DNA from: Roseateles violae
GTDB lineage: Bacteria > Pseudomonadota > Gammaproteobacteria > Burkholderiales > Burkholderiaceae_C
Length of the DNA stretch: 64,000 nt
Direction of reading: 5' to 3'
Assembly (NCBI RefSeq): GCF_030410485.1
Contig: NZ_JAUHHC010000006.1
Location: forward strand, 248,001-312,000
Position 1 is the stretch's first letter; each line of letters opens with the position of its first letter. The translations under genes and the position numbers were made by a program. This document shows, piece after piece, positions 8,030-17,298 of this stretch. The notes beneath the pieces are model-generated. The model was not told the DNA's origin and did not search any database. It worked only from the letters and a program-made list of their open reading frames with translations.

Positions 8030-8950
8030 TCAGGCGCAGAACCACCAGAGCAGCGGGCCGCCAAATAGCAGCCACTTCAGCAGGTAATAGCCGAGGCGGC
8101 TGCGGGCCTTGATGCGCTTGCCGGCCAGCCGGGCCTGCTGCACATGGGCAAAGGCCTTGTTGAGCCGGCCTGTGCGGTCCGTGTCGGCATTGGGTGCCGC
8201 GGCGGCGCGGATCAGCGTGCGGCTGATGAAGCGGTTGAAGGCGCGCGCCAGCGGGTTGTTCAGCGGCCGCTCGATGTCGCAGAACAGGATGATGCGCATG
8301 CGGTCCGAGCGGTTCTCGGCGTGGTGCAGATAGGTTTCGTCGAAGATGACGCTCTGGCCGTCGCGCCAGCTGTAGTCCTGGCCATCGACCGAGATGTAGC
8401 AGGCATCGCTGTTGGGCGTGAGCAGGCCCAGGTGGTAGCGCAGCGAGCCGGCAAAGGGGTCGCGATGCCGCACCAGACGGGCGCCCGGCGGCAAGGCCGC
8501 GAACATCGCCGCCTTCACGCTGGGGATGCGCTGCAGCAGCCCGGTCGTCAGCGGGCACAGCGCCTTGGCCGACGGGTGGACCTGCTCGTACCACTTCAGG
8601 TAGAAGCGGGTCCAGCCGGTCTTGAAGAAGCTGTTGAAGCCGGCGTCGTCGAACTTGTCCGAAGCCTTGATCTCGCCGGCGGCCGCCAGCCGGCAGGCCT
8701 CGTCGCGGATCTCCCGCCAGTGCTCGTCCAGCAGCTTGAGCTCCGGGAACGGGTCCGCCGGCAGATAGGGCCGGTTGGGCAGGCGCGAGCATAGATACAT
8801 CAGGCAGTTGATCGGCGCCATGAAGGTCGAGTGATCGGTCAGCTGGCGCCAGAAACCCAGGCGCACCCGGCCGCGTCGATGGACATGGACGGTGCTGGCG
8901 ACGAAGACCGCGACGATGGCGAGCTTGATGTAGGGAAGGTGCTGAAGCAT
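8030..8950 (-). CDS. lpxO: Lipid A hydroxylase LpxO
   Basis: 306 residues from the ATG at 8950; an in-frame ATG at 8974 would add eight. It is a close match to LpxO, the Fe(II)/2-oxoglutarate dioxygenase that 2-hydroxylates the secondary myristate of lipid A on the inner membrane. One N-terminal membrane helix (about 3-22) is followed by the hallmark stretches RQLTDHSTFMAPIN, KASDKFDDAGFNSFFKTGW, RFYLKWYEQVHPSA and LPPGARLVRHRDPFAGSLRY. The metal ligands are in the HRD and the later TYLHHAEN motifs, and ILFCDIERP follows. A C-terminal hydrophobic stretch is present as in the family. Neither candidate start has a good ribosome site. It lies 139 bp downstream of the MarR gene, so it may have its own promoter. 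Confidence 0.93.
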   Translation of the reverse strand: MLQHLPYIKLAIVAVFVASTVHVHRRGRVRLGFWRQLTDHSTFMAPINCLMYLCSRLPNRPYLPADPFPELKLLDEHWREIRDEACRLAAAGEIKASDKFDDAGFNSFFKTGWTRFYLKWYEQVHPSAKALCPLTTGLLQRIPSVKAAMFAALPPGARLVRHRDPFAGSLRYHLGLLTPNSDACYISVDGQDYSWRDGQSVIFDETYLHHAENRSDRMRIILFCDIERPLNNPLARAFNRFISRTLIRAAAAPNADTDRTGRLNKAFAHVQQARLAGKRIKARSRLGYYLLKWLLFGGPLLWWFCA

Positions 8951-9089
8951 GGGATGACGGGGCTTGCGGGCCATAGCGCTGCGGCAAAGGACCGCGAACG
9001 TTCGGCATGTCTGCAGTGTCCGCATTGCCGGCTTGCGGGTCGTCTTGCATCGGTCTCGGTTCAGCACCGAAATCCGGACGCGCTGTCCC

Positions 9090-9533
9090 TCATGTCCGCG
9101 ATGCCAGCAGCCCGGACAGCAGGCTGCGCGCCACGTCCAGCTCCTTGTCGTCGACAGCGGAGAACCAGTCGCGCAGGACGGCCGCCATCGTGCCCTCCGT
9201 TCGCTCCAGCGCCGACCGCCCGAGCGCCGTGATCTGCAGTTGCAAGGGGCGGCCATCGACGCCGTCGTGGCGCCCCCGGCACAGTCGCTTGGCCAAGAGG
9301 CGATCCAGCAGCCGTGTCGTGGCACCTGGGTCCAGATTCAGGGCCAGCGAGATGGCGGTCGGCGTGAGCGCCTGCCGGCTCAGGATCGCCAGGGCGCGTC
9401 GTTGCGCCTGGGTCAAGCCCTGCTCGCGCAGGCGCTCTTCGATATCTCGGCCCATGGCCTGCGCGGCCCGTTGCAGCAGCGCGTCGAGCTCATCAACGAT
9501 CTCCGACCGCTGCGCGATGGCTGGTTCCAACAT
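9090..9533 (-). CDS. MarR-family transcriptional regulator
   Basis: 147 residues from the ATG at 9533. It has the MarR layout: N-terminal dimer helices, then a winged helix with LTPTAISLALNLDPGATTRLLDRL as HTH and a wing with GRHDGVDGRPLQLQITALGR, the DxRxxxLxLTxxG signature. MarR proteins usually repress neighbouring efflux or stress genes until a phenolic or other small ligand binds. Here it is the last gene of the efflux operon (16 bp after the MgtC-like gene) rather than divergent from it, so negative feedback on its own transcript is plausible. The longer open frame upstream overlaps the MgtC gene and was not used. Confidence 0.88.
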   Translation of the reverse strand: MLEPAIAQRSEIVDELDALLQRAAQAMGRDIEERLREQGLTQAQRRALAILSRQALTPTAISLALNLDPGATTRLLDRLLAKRLCRGRHDGVDGRPLQLQITALGRSALERTEGTMAAVLRDWFSAVDDKELDVARSLLSGLLASRT

Positions 9534-9549
9534 GCTCTGTCTACCGTGA

Positions 9550-10284
9550 TCAGTTGCGCACCGGCGTGATGCTGAAGCTGGCAATACCTTGATGGGCGGC
9601 AATCTCGTCGGCCAGCAGGGCCGGCGCCATCGCGCTGCTGCGATCGAGCGCGACCACGCTGAAGCGCCAGACCGGGCGGCCCTCGGCAAGGCCGATGCTC
9701 AGGCTGTCGCGCAGCAGCCGGTAGCCGCGCGCGGCCGCGATGCCGGCCACGGTGTCGTAGGACGGTGGATGGGGCGGCCGGAAGCTCAGCGTGACATCCA
9801 GCGTGGTGCGGCCCGGCAGCATCGCCTCCACCCGCTGCAGCAGCGACATCGACAACATGCACAGCAGGGCCAGCAGCAGCGCCGCCGCATAGAAGCCCAC
9901 GCCCAGCAGCACGCCGATCGCCGCCGAGGTCCAGATCGAAGCGGCCGTGGTCAGCCCGCTGATGTTCAGGCCGTCCTTGGTGATCACGCCGGCGCACAGA
10001 AAGCCGATGCCGGTGACGATGCCCTGCACCACCCGCGTCGGATCGGCCAGCAGATGCGGGGCCGTGCCGCCAAACCAAAGCGGCGCATGGCCGATGAAGA
10101 CGGTCAGCGCCGTCGATGCCATGCAGACCAGGCCGTAGATGCGCATGCCGGCGGCCCGGCCGTTGAACGAGCGCTCGTAGCCCACCAGCGCCCCGAGCAG
10201 CAGGGCCCCGAGCAGGTTCAGGCCGATGAAGGCGTTGGCGGCCAGGAAGCTGCCGCTCCAGTAGTGTTGCAGTTGACCAAGCAT
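9550..10284 (-). CDS. MgtC/SapB-family membrane protein
   Basis: 244 residues. About five membrane helices lie in the first 150 residues, with the MgtC signatures LLGALLLGALVGYERSFNGRAAGMR, GIVTGIGFLCAGVITKDG and GLTTAASIWTSAAIG. A soluble C-terminal domain of about 85 residues (160-244), likely ACT-like, follows. MgtC proteins are linked to growth in low Mg2+ and inside macrophages, partly through effects on ATP synthase and phosphate uptake; the exact activity varies. It sits between the patatin lipoprotein (27 bp upstream) and the MarR gene (16 bp downstream). Genes for MgtC and LpxO are both PhoP-controlled in Salmonella, so their closeness here is suggestive only. Confidence 0.9.
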   Translation of the reverse strand: MLGQLQHYWSGSFLAANAFIGLNLLGALLLGALVGYERSFNGRAAGMRIYGLVCMASTALTVFIGHAPLWFGGTAPHLLADPTRVVQGIVTGIGFLCAGVITKDGLNISGLTTAASIWTSAAIGVLLGVGFYAAALLLALLCMLSMSLLQRVEAMLPGRTTLDVTLSFRPPHPPSYDTVAGIAAARGYRLLRDSLSIGLAEGRPVWRFSVVALDRSSAMAPALLADEIAAHQGIASFSITPVRN

Positions 10285-10311
10285 CGGATCAGCGGCCGGG
10301 TTGAAGCCGCC

Positions 10312-11721
10312 TCAGCGGGTCGGGTCCGCCGCGGCGGCGGTCAACGACTGCGGATCGGCGCCCAGGCTGCGCCGCAAGCGCTGGAAGGCCGGCGACTCGC
10401 GCAGCACCTCGCGGCCGGCCCGCTGCAACTGCTCGACCTGGATGGGCAGGATCGTCAGCGCGGTCGGCACCTGCATCAGGTTGCGGCGCATCTCGGGGTC
10501 CTTCAGCTGGCGCAGGCCGACATTGATCACATGGATCTCGGCGTCGGCCGCGAAGGGGCTGCCGGGACGTCCCCGCTCGAACCGCAGCGCCTCGTTCATG
10601 CGCTGGGCCACGTCGTCGATCATCATCGTCGTTTCCTTGCTCAGGCGCGAGCCCGCGCCGAAGACCAGCGCATCCAGCACCTGCAGATGGCCGGGCACGC
10701 GATCGCTGCCGTCGATCCGCTCGGCGGTGTCGCGCTCGGAGTTGACGCTGATCAGCACGATCTGGTGAACTGACCCCGGCTGCAGGCCCTTGAAGCTGGC
10801 CTCGAAAGTGCCGCCCGCGAGCGTGCGCTCCAGCAGGCCGCGGACGCCGAGGTTGTCCACAACGCCGCCATCGACGAGATGGATATAGGGCCGCTCCTGC
10901 GAATTCCGGTAACTGTCGGCGACGAGGTCGAGCAGGCGTGCCGATAGATTGCGCCCGGCTGGATCGGCCGCGGCGGAGGGCGCTGCTTCGGCGCAACGGT
11001 CGGCGTAGTTGCGCAGCGTCATCGGGCTCAGCAGCAGCGGCACCGAAGACGATGCCGCCACCGCGAAGGACAGGGGCACGCTGTCCAGCTCCGAGCAGAT
11101 CAGGCCGAACTGCTCCGGCGTGAATTCGAAGGGGCCGCCGGTGGTGAGGTCGGTGGCGGTGACCAGCAACTGGGGCCGCGCGCGTTGGGCGCGCAATTCA
11201 CCGAAGGTCATGCCGCGGAACACCGGGTCCAGGCGCCGGTTGAAGGCATTGCTGCGACCCCACCAGGGCGAGCCGAGCCGGTACAGCGTCGGTGGCGACA
11301 GCGCGTCCAGGATCAGGCCGGTCTGGAAGTCGGCCTGCAGAAAGTCCTCGTGAAAGCGCGAGAACACCTCGTCGCCGAAGGCCGCGTAATAAGTCGCCAG
11401 CACGCTGCCGCCGGAGACGCCGCTGATCAGCCCGACCTCGTCGAGCAGACTGGTCTTGCGGCCCTCCCATTCGAAGCGGGTCGCCTTCAGTTCCTCCAGC
11501 ACGCCCAGGCCGAAGGCCGCGGCACGCGCGCCGCCGCCGGACAAGGTGATCGCCGCAACGATAGACGGCGAGGCTGCAGTCGCCGCCGGCGAGATGGGCA
11601 GTGCCGCAGCGGCGGCCGCCGCCGTGATTGGCTTGTTGATCCAGGGGCGCGCCGTCGAGCAGGCGGTCAGCACGATGGCGGTGGCGAGGGGCAGCCACCG
11701 GTGCAGCAGGCTTCTCTTCAT
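10312..11721 (-). CDS. Patatin-like phospholipase, lipoprotein
   Basis: 469 residues. A lipoprotein signal (LTAC, Cys21) precedes a low-complexity alanine linker. The patatin fold starts near residue 55 with the oxyanion loop SGGGAR (61-66). The nucleophile elbow GVSGG follows (Ser103), and the catalytic Asp is in HLVDGGVVDN. Both members of the Ser-Asp dyad are therefore present. It should hydrolyse acyl chains of phospholipids from the envelope, probably at the outer membrane or periplasmic face. The gene begins only 4 bp after the TolC-type gene ends, so it is part of the efflux operon, an unusual partner for an RND pump. Confidence 0.9.
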   Translation of the reverse strand: MKRSLLHRWLPLATAIVLTACSTARPWINKPITAAAAAAALPISPAATAASPSIVAAITLSGGGARAAAFGLGVLEELKATRFEWEGRKTSLLDEVGLISGVSGGSVLATYYAAFGDEVFSRFHEDFLQADFQTGLILDALSPPTLYRLGSPWWGRSNAFNRRLDPVFRGMTFGELRAQRARPQLLVTATDLTTGGPFEFTPEQFGLICSELDSVPLSFAVAASSSVPLLLSPMTLRNYADRCAEAAPSAAADPAGRNLSARLLDLVADSYRNSQERPYIHLVDGGVVDNLGVRGLLERTLAGGTFEASFKGLQPGSVHQIVLISVNSERDTAERIDGSDRVPGHLQVLDALVFGAGSRLSKETTMMIDDVAQRMNEALRFERGRPGSPFAADAEIHVINVGLRQLKDPEMRRNLMQVPTALTILPIQVEQLQRAGREVLRESPAFQRLRRSLGADPQSLTAAAADPTR

Positions 11722-11725
11722 GATG

Positions 11726-13084
11726 TCAAGGCTTGGCCAGCCAACTGTTCAGTTCGCGCAGCTGCTGTTCGCCGAGTTCACCGGCCGCCGCCGCCAGGCG
11801 CACCCGCCCCAGCAGATAGTCCAGCCGCGCCTGCACCAGTTCGAACTCGGCCGCGAAGGCGCGCTGCTGCACGTCCAGCACATCGAGCTCGGTGCGGGTG
11901 CCGACATCGCGGCCCAGCGTCGTCGCCTCCAGCGCGGTGCGCGCCGAGAGCAGCGACTGCTCGGCGGCCGCAATCCGCGGCACCCCCGTGCGCACGCTCA
12001 GATAGGCGTCCTGCACCTGCAGGCGCACATCGCGCTTGGCGGCGGCCAGCTCCTGCTCGGCCTCGCGCCGGCGCGACTGCGCTTCGCGCTCGCGCGAGTC
12101 CAGCGCACCGCCGGCGTACAGGGGCAGGTTGAACTGCAGTCCGGCGTAGGCATTGCGGTCGTTGCTGGCGGCCACCAGCGGCGACAGGCCGCCGTTCTGG
12201 CCCCGGGCCGCATAGCTGGCGACCAGGCTCAGGCTCGGGCGCCCGGACATCTTGTGCTTCTCGATCTCCGCGATGGCGATCTCCAGCTGCGAGCGCCGGA
12301 CCCGCACCGCCGTGCTCTGGTCCTCGCCCTTCAGCTGCCAGGCCAGCAGGTTGTCGGGCTCGGGCGGGGTCGGCGCCTGGCCAGGCGCGAGGGCGGCCAC
12401 GCCATCGGCCGCGGCGCCGGTGGTCTCCTCGAACTGCGCGCGCCGCAGCTCCAGCAGGCTGCGCGCATTGATCTCCTTGCTGAGAATCTGATCGTAGCGG
12501 GCGCGGGCCTCCTGCAGATCGGTGGCCTTGCCGCGGCCGACATCGAAGCGCGCCTGCGCGCGCTCACGCTGCATCGCGATGGCCGCTTTCTCGGCCAGCG
12601 TGACGCGCAGGTTCTCCTGCGCCTGCAGCACGCCGAAATAGGCTTCGGCCACGCGCTGGGCCAGCGTCTGCTGGGCCTGGTCGAACTCGGTCTCGGCGAG
12701 CCGGGCCTGCTGCTGCAGCTGCCGCTTCTCGGCCCGGGCCGTGGCGTCGTAGATCGGCTGCGACAACTGGATGACGGCCTGTCTCACCGTGCCCGAGCTG
12801 TGCTCCGGCAACACGGCCGACAGGGCCGGCGGCACAGCGCCGGAACTGTGGTTGTCGAGCCGGCCGTAGCCGGCCTGCAGGCCGACGCGCGGCTTGAGGA
12901 GCGAGTCGCCCTGCACCGCCTTTTCGCGGCCGGCCGCCAGCGCCTCATTGGCGGCCAGCTTGGCGGGGTCGTGGCGCAGGGCCTGCTCGTAGGCACCGAC
13001 GAGGTCGAGGGCCTGGGCGGCGCAGGTCTGCAGGACCAGCGTGGTGAGCACCGCCCAGCGGGCGGTCTTGTAAATCCGTTTCAT
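11726..13084 (-). CDS. TolC-family outer-membrane efflux channel
   Basis: 452 residues with a signal peptide (cleavage about residue 25, after AQA). The body shows the two long alpha-hairpin repeats of TolC-type channels: heptad-rich AEKRQLQQQARLAETEFDQA and EARARYDQILSKEINA in the first half, and SREREAQSRRREAEQEL and TRTELDVLDVQQRAFAAEFE in the second. Short beta segments lie between (RPSLSLVASYA, AYAGLQFNLPLYAGG). It closes the tripartite pump encoded just upstream, with the inner-membrane transporter ending 21 bp before this start. There is no lipobox, so it resembles TolC more than the OprM lipoprotein group. Confidence 0.92.
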   Translation of the reverse strand: MKRIYKTARWAVLTTLVLQTCAAQALDLVGAYEQALRHDPAKLAANEALAAGREKAVQGDSLLKPRVGLQAGYGRLDNHSSGAVPPALSAVLPEHSSGTVRQAVIQLSQPIYDATARAEKRQLQQQARLAETEFDQAQQTLAQRVAEAYFGVLQAQENLRVTLAEKAAIAMQRERAQARFDVGRGKATDLQEARARYDQILSKEINARSLLELRRAQFEETTGAAADGVAALAPGQAPTPPEPDNLLAWQLKGEDQSTAVRVRRSQLEIAIAEIEKHKMSGRPSLSLVASYAARGQNGGLSPLVAASNDRNAYAGLQFNLPLYAGGALDSREREAQSRRREAEQELAAAKRDVRLQVQDAYLSVRTGVPRIAAAEQSLLSARTALEATTLGRDVGTRTELDVLDVQQRAFAAEFELVQARLDYLLGRVRLAAAAGELGEQQLRELNSWLAKP

Positions 13085-13105
13085 GGTTGCCAGTGCTTTC
13101 GTCGC

Positions 13106-16100
13106 CTAGGCGGCGTCGGGGATGGAAGGCCGCTTGGCCCGGTAGAAGGTGGCGTAAAGGGCCGGCAGGAAGATCAGGGTCAGCAGCGTGGCAATGGCAA
13201 GCCCGCCCATGATGGCCCAGGCCATCGGGCCCCAGAACACCGAGCGCGTCAGCGGCACCATCGCCAGGATGGCGGCCAGCGCGGTCAGCACGATGGGGCG
13301 CAGGCGCCGCACGGCCGATTCGACGATGGCGGTCCACATCGGCGCCCCCGCGGCCAGGTCCTGGTCGATCTGCACGACCAGGATCACCGAGTTGCGGATG
13401 ATCATGCCGGCCAGCGCGATCACCCCCAGCATGGCGACGAAGCCGAACGGGATCCGGAAGGCCGCCAGGATGGCGCTGACGCCGATCAGCCCCAGCGGCG
13501 CGGTCAGCAGCACCAGCAGCATCTTCTTCATGTCCTGCAGCTGGATCATCAGCAGCACGAGCACCGCGATGAGGGTCGCCGGCATCACCGCGTTGATCGA
13601 CTTCTGTGCCTTCAGGCTCGACTCGAGAGCCCCGCCGACGTCCACGCCATAGCCCAGCGGCAATTCCTTGGCCAGCGCCTCGATCTTGGGCATCAGCGCC
13701 ATGGTCACATCGGGCGCCTCCGCGCCGGTGATGTCGGCGCGCACGGTCAGCGTGGGTATGCGGTTGCGACGCCACAGCTGGCTGTCCTCGCTGTCCAGGG
13801 TCAGTCGTGCCAGCTGCGACACCGGCACGAACTTGCCCTCGCGCAGGTAGATCTTGGCGTCCTTCAGGTTGTCCAGGTTGCTGCGCTCGGTCTGCACCAG
13901 GCGCGCGACCACGTCGACGGTTTGGTCACCCTCGCGATACTGGGTAATGGGCGAGCCGGAGATCGACGCTTCCAGGGCGGCCTTGATCTGGTGCGAACTG
14001 ACGCCCAGCGCCCGGGCCTTGTCCTGGTCGACATCGATGCGCACGCGCTTGATGCGCTCGCCCCAGTCCTGGTTGACCTGGCGCACATGGGGGTTGCTGC
14101 GCATGAGGGTCCCGACGCGGGCGCCGATCTCGGCGACCTGGTCGAGGTCCTTGCCGTAGACGCGGAACTGCACCGGATAGCCGACCGGCGGACCGTTCTC
14201 CAGCCGGTTGACGCGGCCGCGCACATTCGGCAGGTCGTGATCGAACAGGCCCTGGATCTTGGCCAGCACGCGTTCGCGCGCCTCGCCGCCCTTGGTCATG
14301 ACCATGATCTCGCCCAGGTTCAGATTGGGCGTCTGCGCGTCCAGCGGCAGATAGAAGCGCGGGCTGCCGTTGCCGACGTAGCTGGTCACGGCCTCCACAT
14401 CCTTGTCGTCCTTGAGGGCGGCCTCCAGGCGCTGCACCTCGCGCTCGCTGGCCTCGAAGGTGGAGGCCTGCGGCATCCACAGATTGACCATCAGCTCGGG
14501 CCGGTCGGACGCCGGGAAGAACTGCTGTGGCACCAGCTTGAACAGCGCGATCGAGCCGACGAAGGCGGCCAGCGTGATGGCGATGACCCAGCCGCGACGC
14601 TGTAGGCAGAAGTCGACGAAGCGGCGGAAGCGGAGGTAGAAGCCCTTCTGGTAGACCGCGTCCTCGTCGTGGTGCGCATCCTTGTGCTCCTTCAACAGCT
14701 TGAAGCCGAGGTAGGGCGTGAAGATGACGGCGACCAGCCAGGACAGCACCAGCGAGATGCCGACCACCTGGAACAGCGAATAGACATACTCGCCAGTTCC
14801 CGACTTGGCAAAGCCGACCGGCAGGAAGCCGGCCGCCGTGATCAGCGTACCCGTCAGCATCGGAAAGGCGGTGGCGGTGTAGGCGAAGGTCGCGGCGCGG
14901 AACTTGTCCCAGCCCTGCTCGAGCTTGAGCTGCATCATCTCGACCGCGATGATTGCGTCGTCCACCAGCAGGCCCAGTGCGATGATCAGCGCCCCCAGCG
15001 AGATGCGCTGCAGATCGATGCCCAGCAGATACATCGAGAGAAAGGTCAGCGCCAGCACCAGCGGGATCGACAGCGCGACCACCAGGCCGGCGCGCATGCC
15101 CAGCGATAGAAAGCTGACCGCCAGCACGATGACAACGGCCTCGGCCAGGCTCTTCTTGAACTCGTGCACCGATTCCTCGACCACGCGCGGCTGATCGCTG
15201 ACCGCATGGATCTGCACGCCCACCGGCAGGCTGGCCTGCACGCGCTTGACCGTGGCGTTGAGCTGCTCACCCAGGTGGATGACGTCGCCGCCCTTGCGCA
15301 TGCTGACGGCCAAGCCCACGGACTCGGCGCCGTTGAAGCGCATCTTGATCTGGGCCGGGTCGATGAAGCCACGCCGGACGTTGGCGATGTCACCGAGCCG
15401 GAACGTGCGCTGGCCGGCGCGGATGCCGATGTTGCGGATGCCATCGACCGAGTCGAATTCGCCGCTGACCGTCAGCCGCACCTGCTCGCCCGCGGTCTGC
15501 ACGGTGCCGGCGGGCGCGACCGCGTTGGTCTGGGCCAGCGTCGCGGCGATCAGCGCGGGGTCGATGCCCAGCGAGGCGAGCTTGGCGTTGGAGATCTCCA
15601 CATAGATCTTCTCGTCCTGCTTGCCGACCAGGTCGACCTTGTTGACGTCGCCCACGCGCAGGAATTCATTGCGGGCCGCGTCGGCGAACTCGCGCAGCTC
15701 CGCGTTGCTGAAGCCGTCGCCGGTGAGCGCGTAGAGATTGCCGAAGGTGTCGCCGAACTCGTCGTTGAAGAAGGGGCCCTGCACCTCGCGCGGCAGCGTG
15801 TGGCGCATGTCGCCGATCTTCTTGCGCACCTGGTACCAGACATCGGGCACCTCCCTGGGCGAGACCGCATCGCGCAGGTTCACCTTGATCAGCGTTTCGC
15901 CTGGGCGCACATAGGTGGCCGTGTAGTCGATCTCGGCGATTTCCTGCAGCTTCTTCTCGAGCTTGTCGGTGACCTGCTCGGCCATCTGCTGCGAGGAGCT
16001 GCCGGGCCAGAAGGCCTGCACGACCATGGTCTTGATCGTGAACTCCGGGTCTTCCTTCTGACCCAGGCTGCCATAGGCCAGCAGGCCGGCCACGGTCAGC

Positions 16101-16168
16101 AGCATCAGCAGGAAGGCGATCATCTGCTGATGCTTGAGCGCCCATTCGGAGAGATTGATGCCCTTCAT
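13106..16168 (-). CDS. RND (AcrB/HAE1-type) efflux transporter
   Basis: 1020 residues. The N-terminus (SEWALKHQQMIAFLLMLLTV) is the first helix, a large periplasmic loop follows, then helices 2-6, a second loop and helices 8-12. Conserved features are the porter start KEDPEFTIKTMVVQAFWPG, the proton-relay helix GLLVDDAIIAVEMM with two adjacent Asp, and GALIIALG and LTALAAILAM near the helix bundles. It drives proton-coupled export from periplasm or inner membrane through the adaptor and TolC-type channel of the same operon. Its ATG overlaps the adaptor stop as ATGA, so the two are translationally coupled. Sequence style alone does not say whether the substrate is drug, bile-like compound or lipid. 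Confidence 0.95.
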   Translation of the reverse strand: MKGINLSEWALKHQQMIAFLLMLLTVAGLLAYGSLGQKEDPEFTIKTMVVQAFWPGSSSQQMAEQVTDKLEKKLQEIAEIDYTATYVRPGETLIKVNLRDAVSPREVPDVWYQVRKKIGDMRHTLPREVQGPFFNDEFGDTFGNLYALTGDGFSNAELREFADAARNEFLRVGDVNKVDLVGKQDEKIYVEISNAKLASLGIDPALIAATLAQTNAVAPAGTVQTAGEQVRLTVSGEFDSVDGIRNIGIRAGQRTFRLGDIANVRRGFIDPAQIKMRFNGAESVGLAVSMRKGGDVIHLGEQLNATVKRVQASLPVGVQIHAVSDQPRVVEESVHEFKKSLAEAVVIVLAVSFLSLGMRAGLVVALSIPLVLALTFLSMYLLGIDLQRISLGALIIALGLLVDDAIIAVEMMQLKLEQGWDKFRAATFAYTATAFPMLTGTLITAAGFLPVGFAKSGTGEYVYSLFQVVGISLVLSWLVAVIFTPYLGFKLLKEHKDAHHDEDAVYQKGFYLRFRRFVDFCLQRRGWVIAITLAAFVGSIALFKLVPQQFFPASDRPELMVNLWMPQASTFEASEREVQRLEAALKDDKDVEAVTSYVGNGSPRFYLPLDAQTPNLNLGEIMVMTKGGEARERVLAKIQGLFDHDLPNVRGRVNRLENGPPVGYPVQFRVYGKDLDQVAEIGARVGTLMRSNPHVRQVNQDWGERIKRVRIDVDQDKARALGVSSHQIKAALEASISGSPITQYREGDQTVDVVARLVQTERSNLDNLKDAKIYLREGKFVPVSQLARLTLDSEDSQLWRRNRIPTLTVRADITGAEAPDVTMALMPKIEALAKELPLGYGVDVGGALESSLKAQKSINAVMPATLIAVLVLLMIQLQDMKKMLLVLLTAPLGLIGVSAILAAFRIPFGFVAMLGVIALAGMIIRNSVILVVQIDQDLAAGAPMWTAIVESAVRRLRPIVLTALAAILAMVPLTRSVFWGPMAWAIMGGLAIATLLTLIFLPALYATFYRAKRPSIPDAA

Positions 16169-17298
16169 GTCGCGGCCCCCGCACTGCCCGCCGCGCTGCG
16201 CGGCGCGGCGGTATCCGCCGTGGTGGCGGGCGGCAGCTTCACGCGCTGGCCGGCCTGCAGCATGTGCACGCCGGCGCTGACCACGGTCTCACCGTCCGCC
16301 AGGCCGCCGAGCACCTGGACCCGGTCGTCCTGGGCGGTGCCCAGCGTGACCCTGCGCAGCGCGACGCGCGAGGTCTTGGGGTCGACGACCCAGACCTGGC
16401 GCAGCCCGGGCTTGTCGACGATGGCCGTCAGCGGCAGACGGATCACGCTGCGCCCCTCGGCATCCGGCACCTGGACCGAGGCCGTCATGCCCAGGCGCAG
16501 CACGGACGGATCTGGATTGCGGATCGCGATGCGTGCCGAGTAGGTGCGGGTGAGGTTGTCGCTGGCGGGCGCCAGCTCGCGCAGCGCGCCGTCCCAGCTG
16601 CGGCCCGGATGCGCCCACACCGACACGCGCACGGAGCGTGCCTGCCGCAGCTCGTCGACCCTCGATTCCGGAATGCTGATCGCCACCTCGCGCTCGCCCT
16701 CGGCGGCGACCGTCACGACCGGCTGGCCGGCCGCGACGACCTGGCCGGCTTCCGCCATGATGGCGGTCACGACCCCGTCACGGTCGGCGCTCAGCACGGT
16801 ATAGCCCTGCTGGTTGGCCGTCGCATCGCGCCGGGCGGCAGCCGCGCGCAGCTGCGCCTCGGCCTGCTCCAGCGCCAGGCGGTGCTGGTCGAGTTCGGCA
16901 CGCGAGGCGAACTGGCGGCTCAGCAGCGCTTCGGTGCGCTGCAGATCGACACGGGCCTGGGCGGCCCGGCTCTTCGCGGCGTCGACATCGGCGCCGGCGG
17001 CGCTCAATTGCAGCGCCTCCTGCTCGGGGCTCAGTCGCATCAGCGGCTGGCCGCGCCTGACGACGCTGCCCACGTCGACCAGGCGCACCGCGACCTTGCC
17101 GGGTGTGCGAAAGCCCAGCTGGCTTTCATGGCGGGCGACGATCTCGCCCGAGTAGCCGACGCCGACCGAGCCTTCGCTGCGCCCGGCGACGACGGTGCGC
17201 ACCGGGCGCACCTCCTCGAACGCTTTGGGTTCATGGCGTTGGCAGGCGCCCAGCAGCAGGGCGGCCGCCAAGGGGGCAAGAGCCCGGGGGATCTTCAT
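16165..17298 (-). CDS. RND efflux periplasmic adaptor (HlyD/AcrA-type lipoprotein)
   Basis: 377 residues from the ATG at 17298, which has AGGAGA upstream; a longer open frame upstream is not used. A lipobox LLLGAC gives lipidated Cys19. A split lipoyl domain flanks a coiled-coil hairpin (LGFRTPGKVAVRLVDVGSVV, then AAKSRAAQARVDLQRTEALL to LEQAEAQLRAAAARRDAT, then VLSADRDGVVTAIMAEAGQV). A beta-barrel and a membrane-proximal domain follow (residues about 200-355). It links the inner-membrane pump to the outer channel. Its start overlaps the stop of a 71-residue ORF by ATGA, and its stop overlaps the pump start in the same way. Confidence 0.94.
   Translation of the reverse strand: MKIPRALAPLAAALLLGACQRHEPKAFEEVRPVRTVVAGRSEGSVGVGYSGEIVARHESQLGFRTPGKVAVRLVDVGSVVRRGQPLMRLSPEQEALQLSAAGADVDAAKSRAAQARVDLQRTEALLSRQFASRAELDQHRLALEQAEAQLRAAAARRDATANQQGYTVLSADRDGVVTAIMAEAGQVVAAGQPVVTVAAEGEREVAISIPESRVDELRQARSVRVSVWAHPGRSWDGALRELAPASDNLTRTYSARIAIRNPDPSVLRLGMTASVQVPDAEGRSVIRLPLTAIVDKPGLRQVWVVDPKTSRVALRRVTLGTAQDDRVQVLGGLADGETVVSAGVHMLQAGQRVKLPPATTADTAAPRSAAGSAGAAT

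Noticed and set aside
11456-14605. 1049-codon open frame on the plus strand
   Set aside because: Antisense to the TolC and RND genes; low-complexity Gly/Arg/His/Gln composition typical of a shadow frame.
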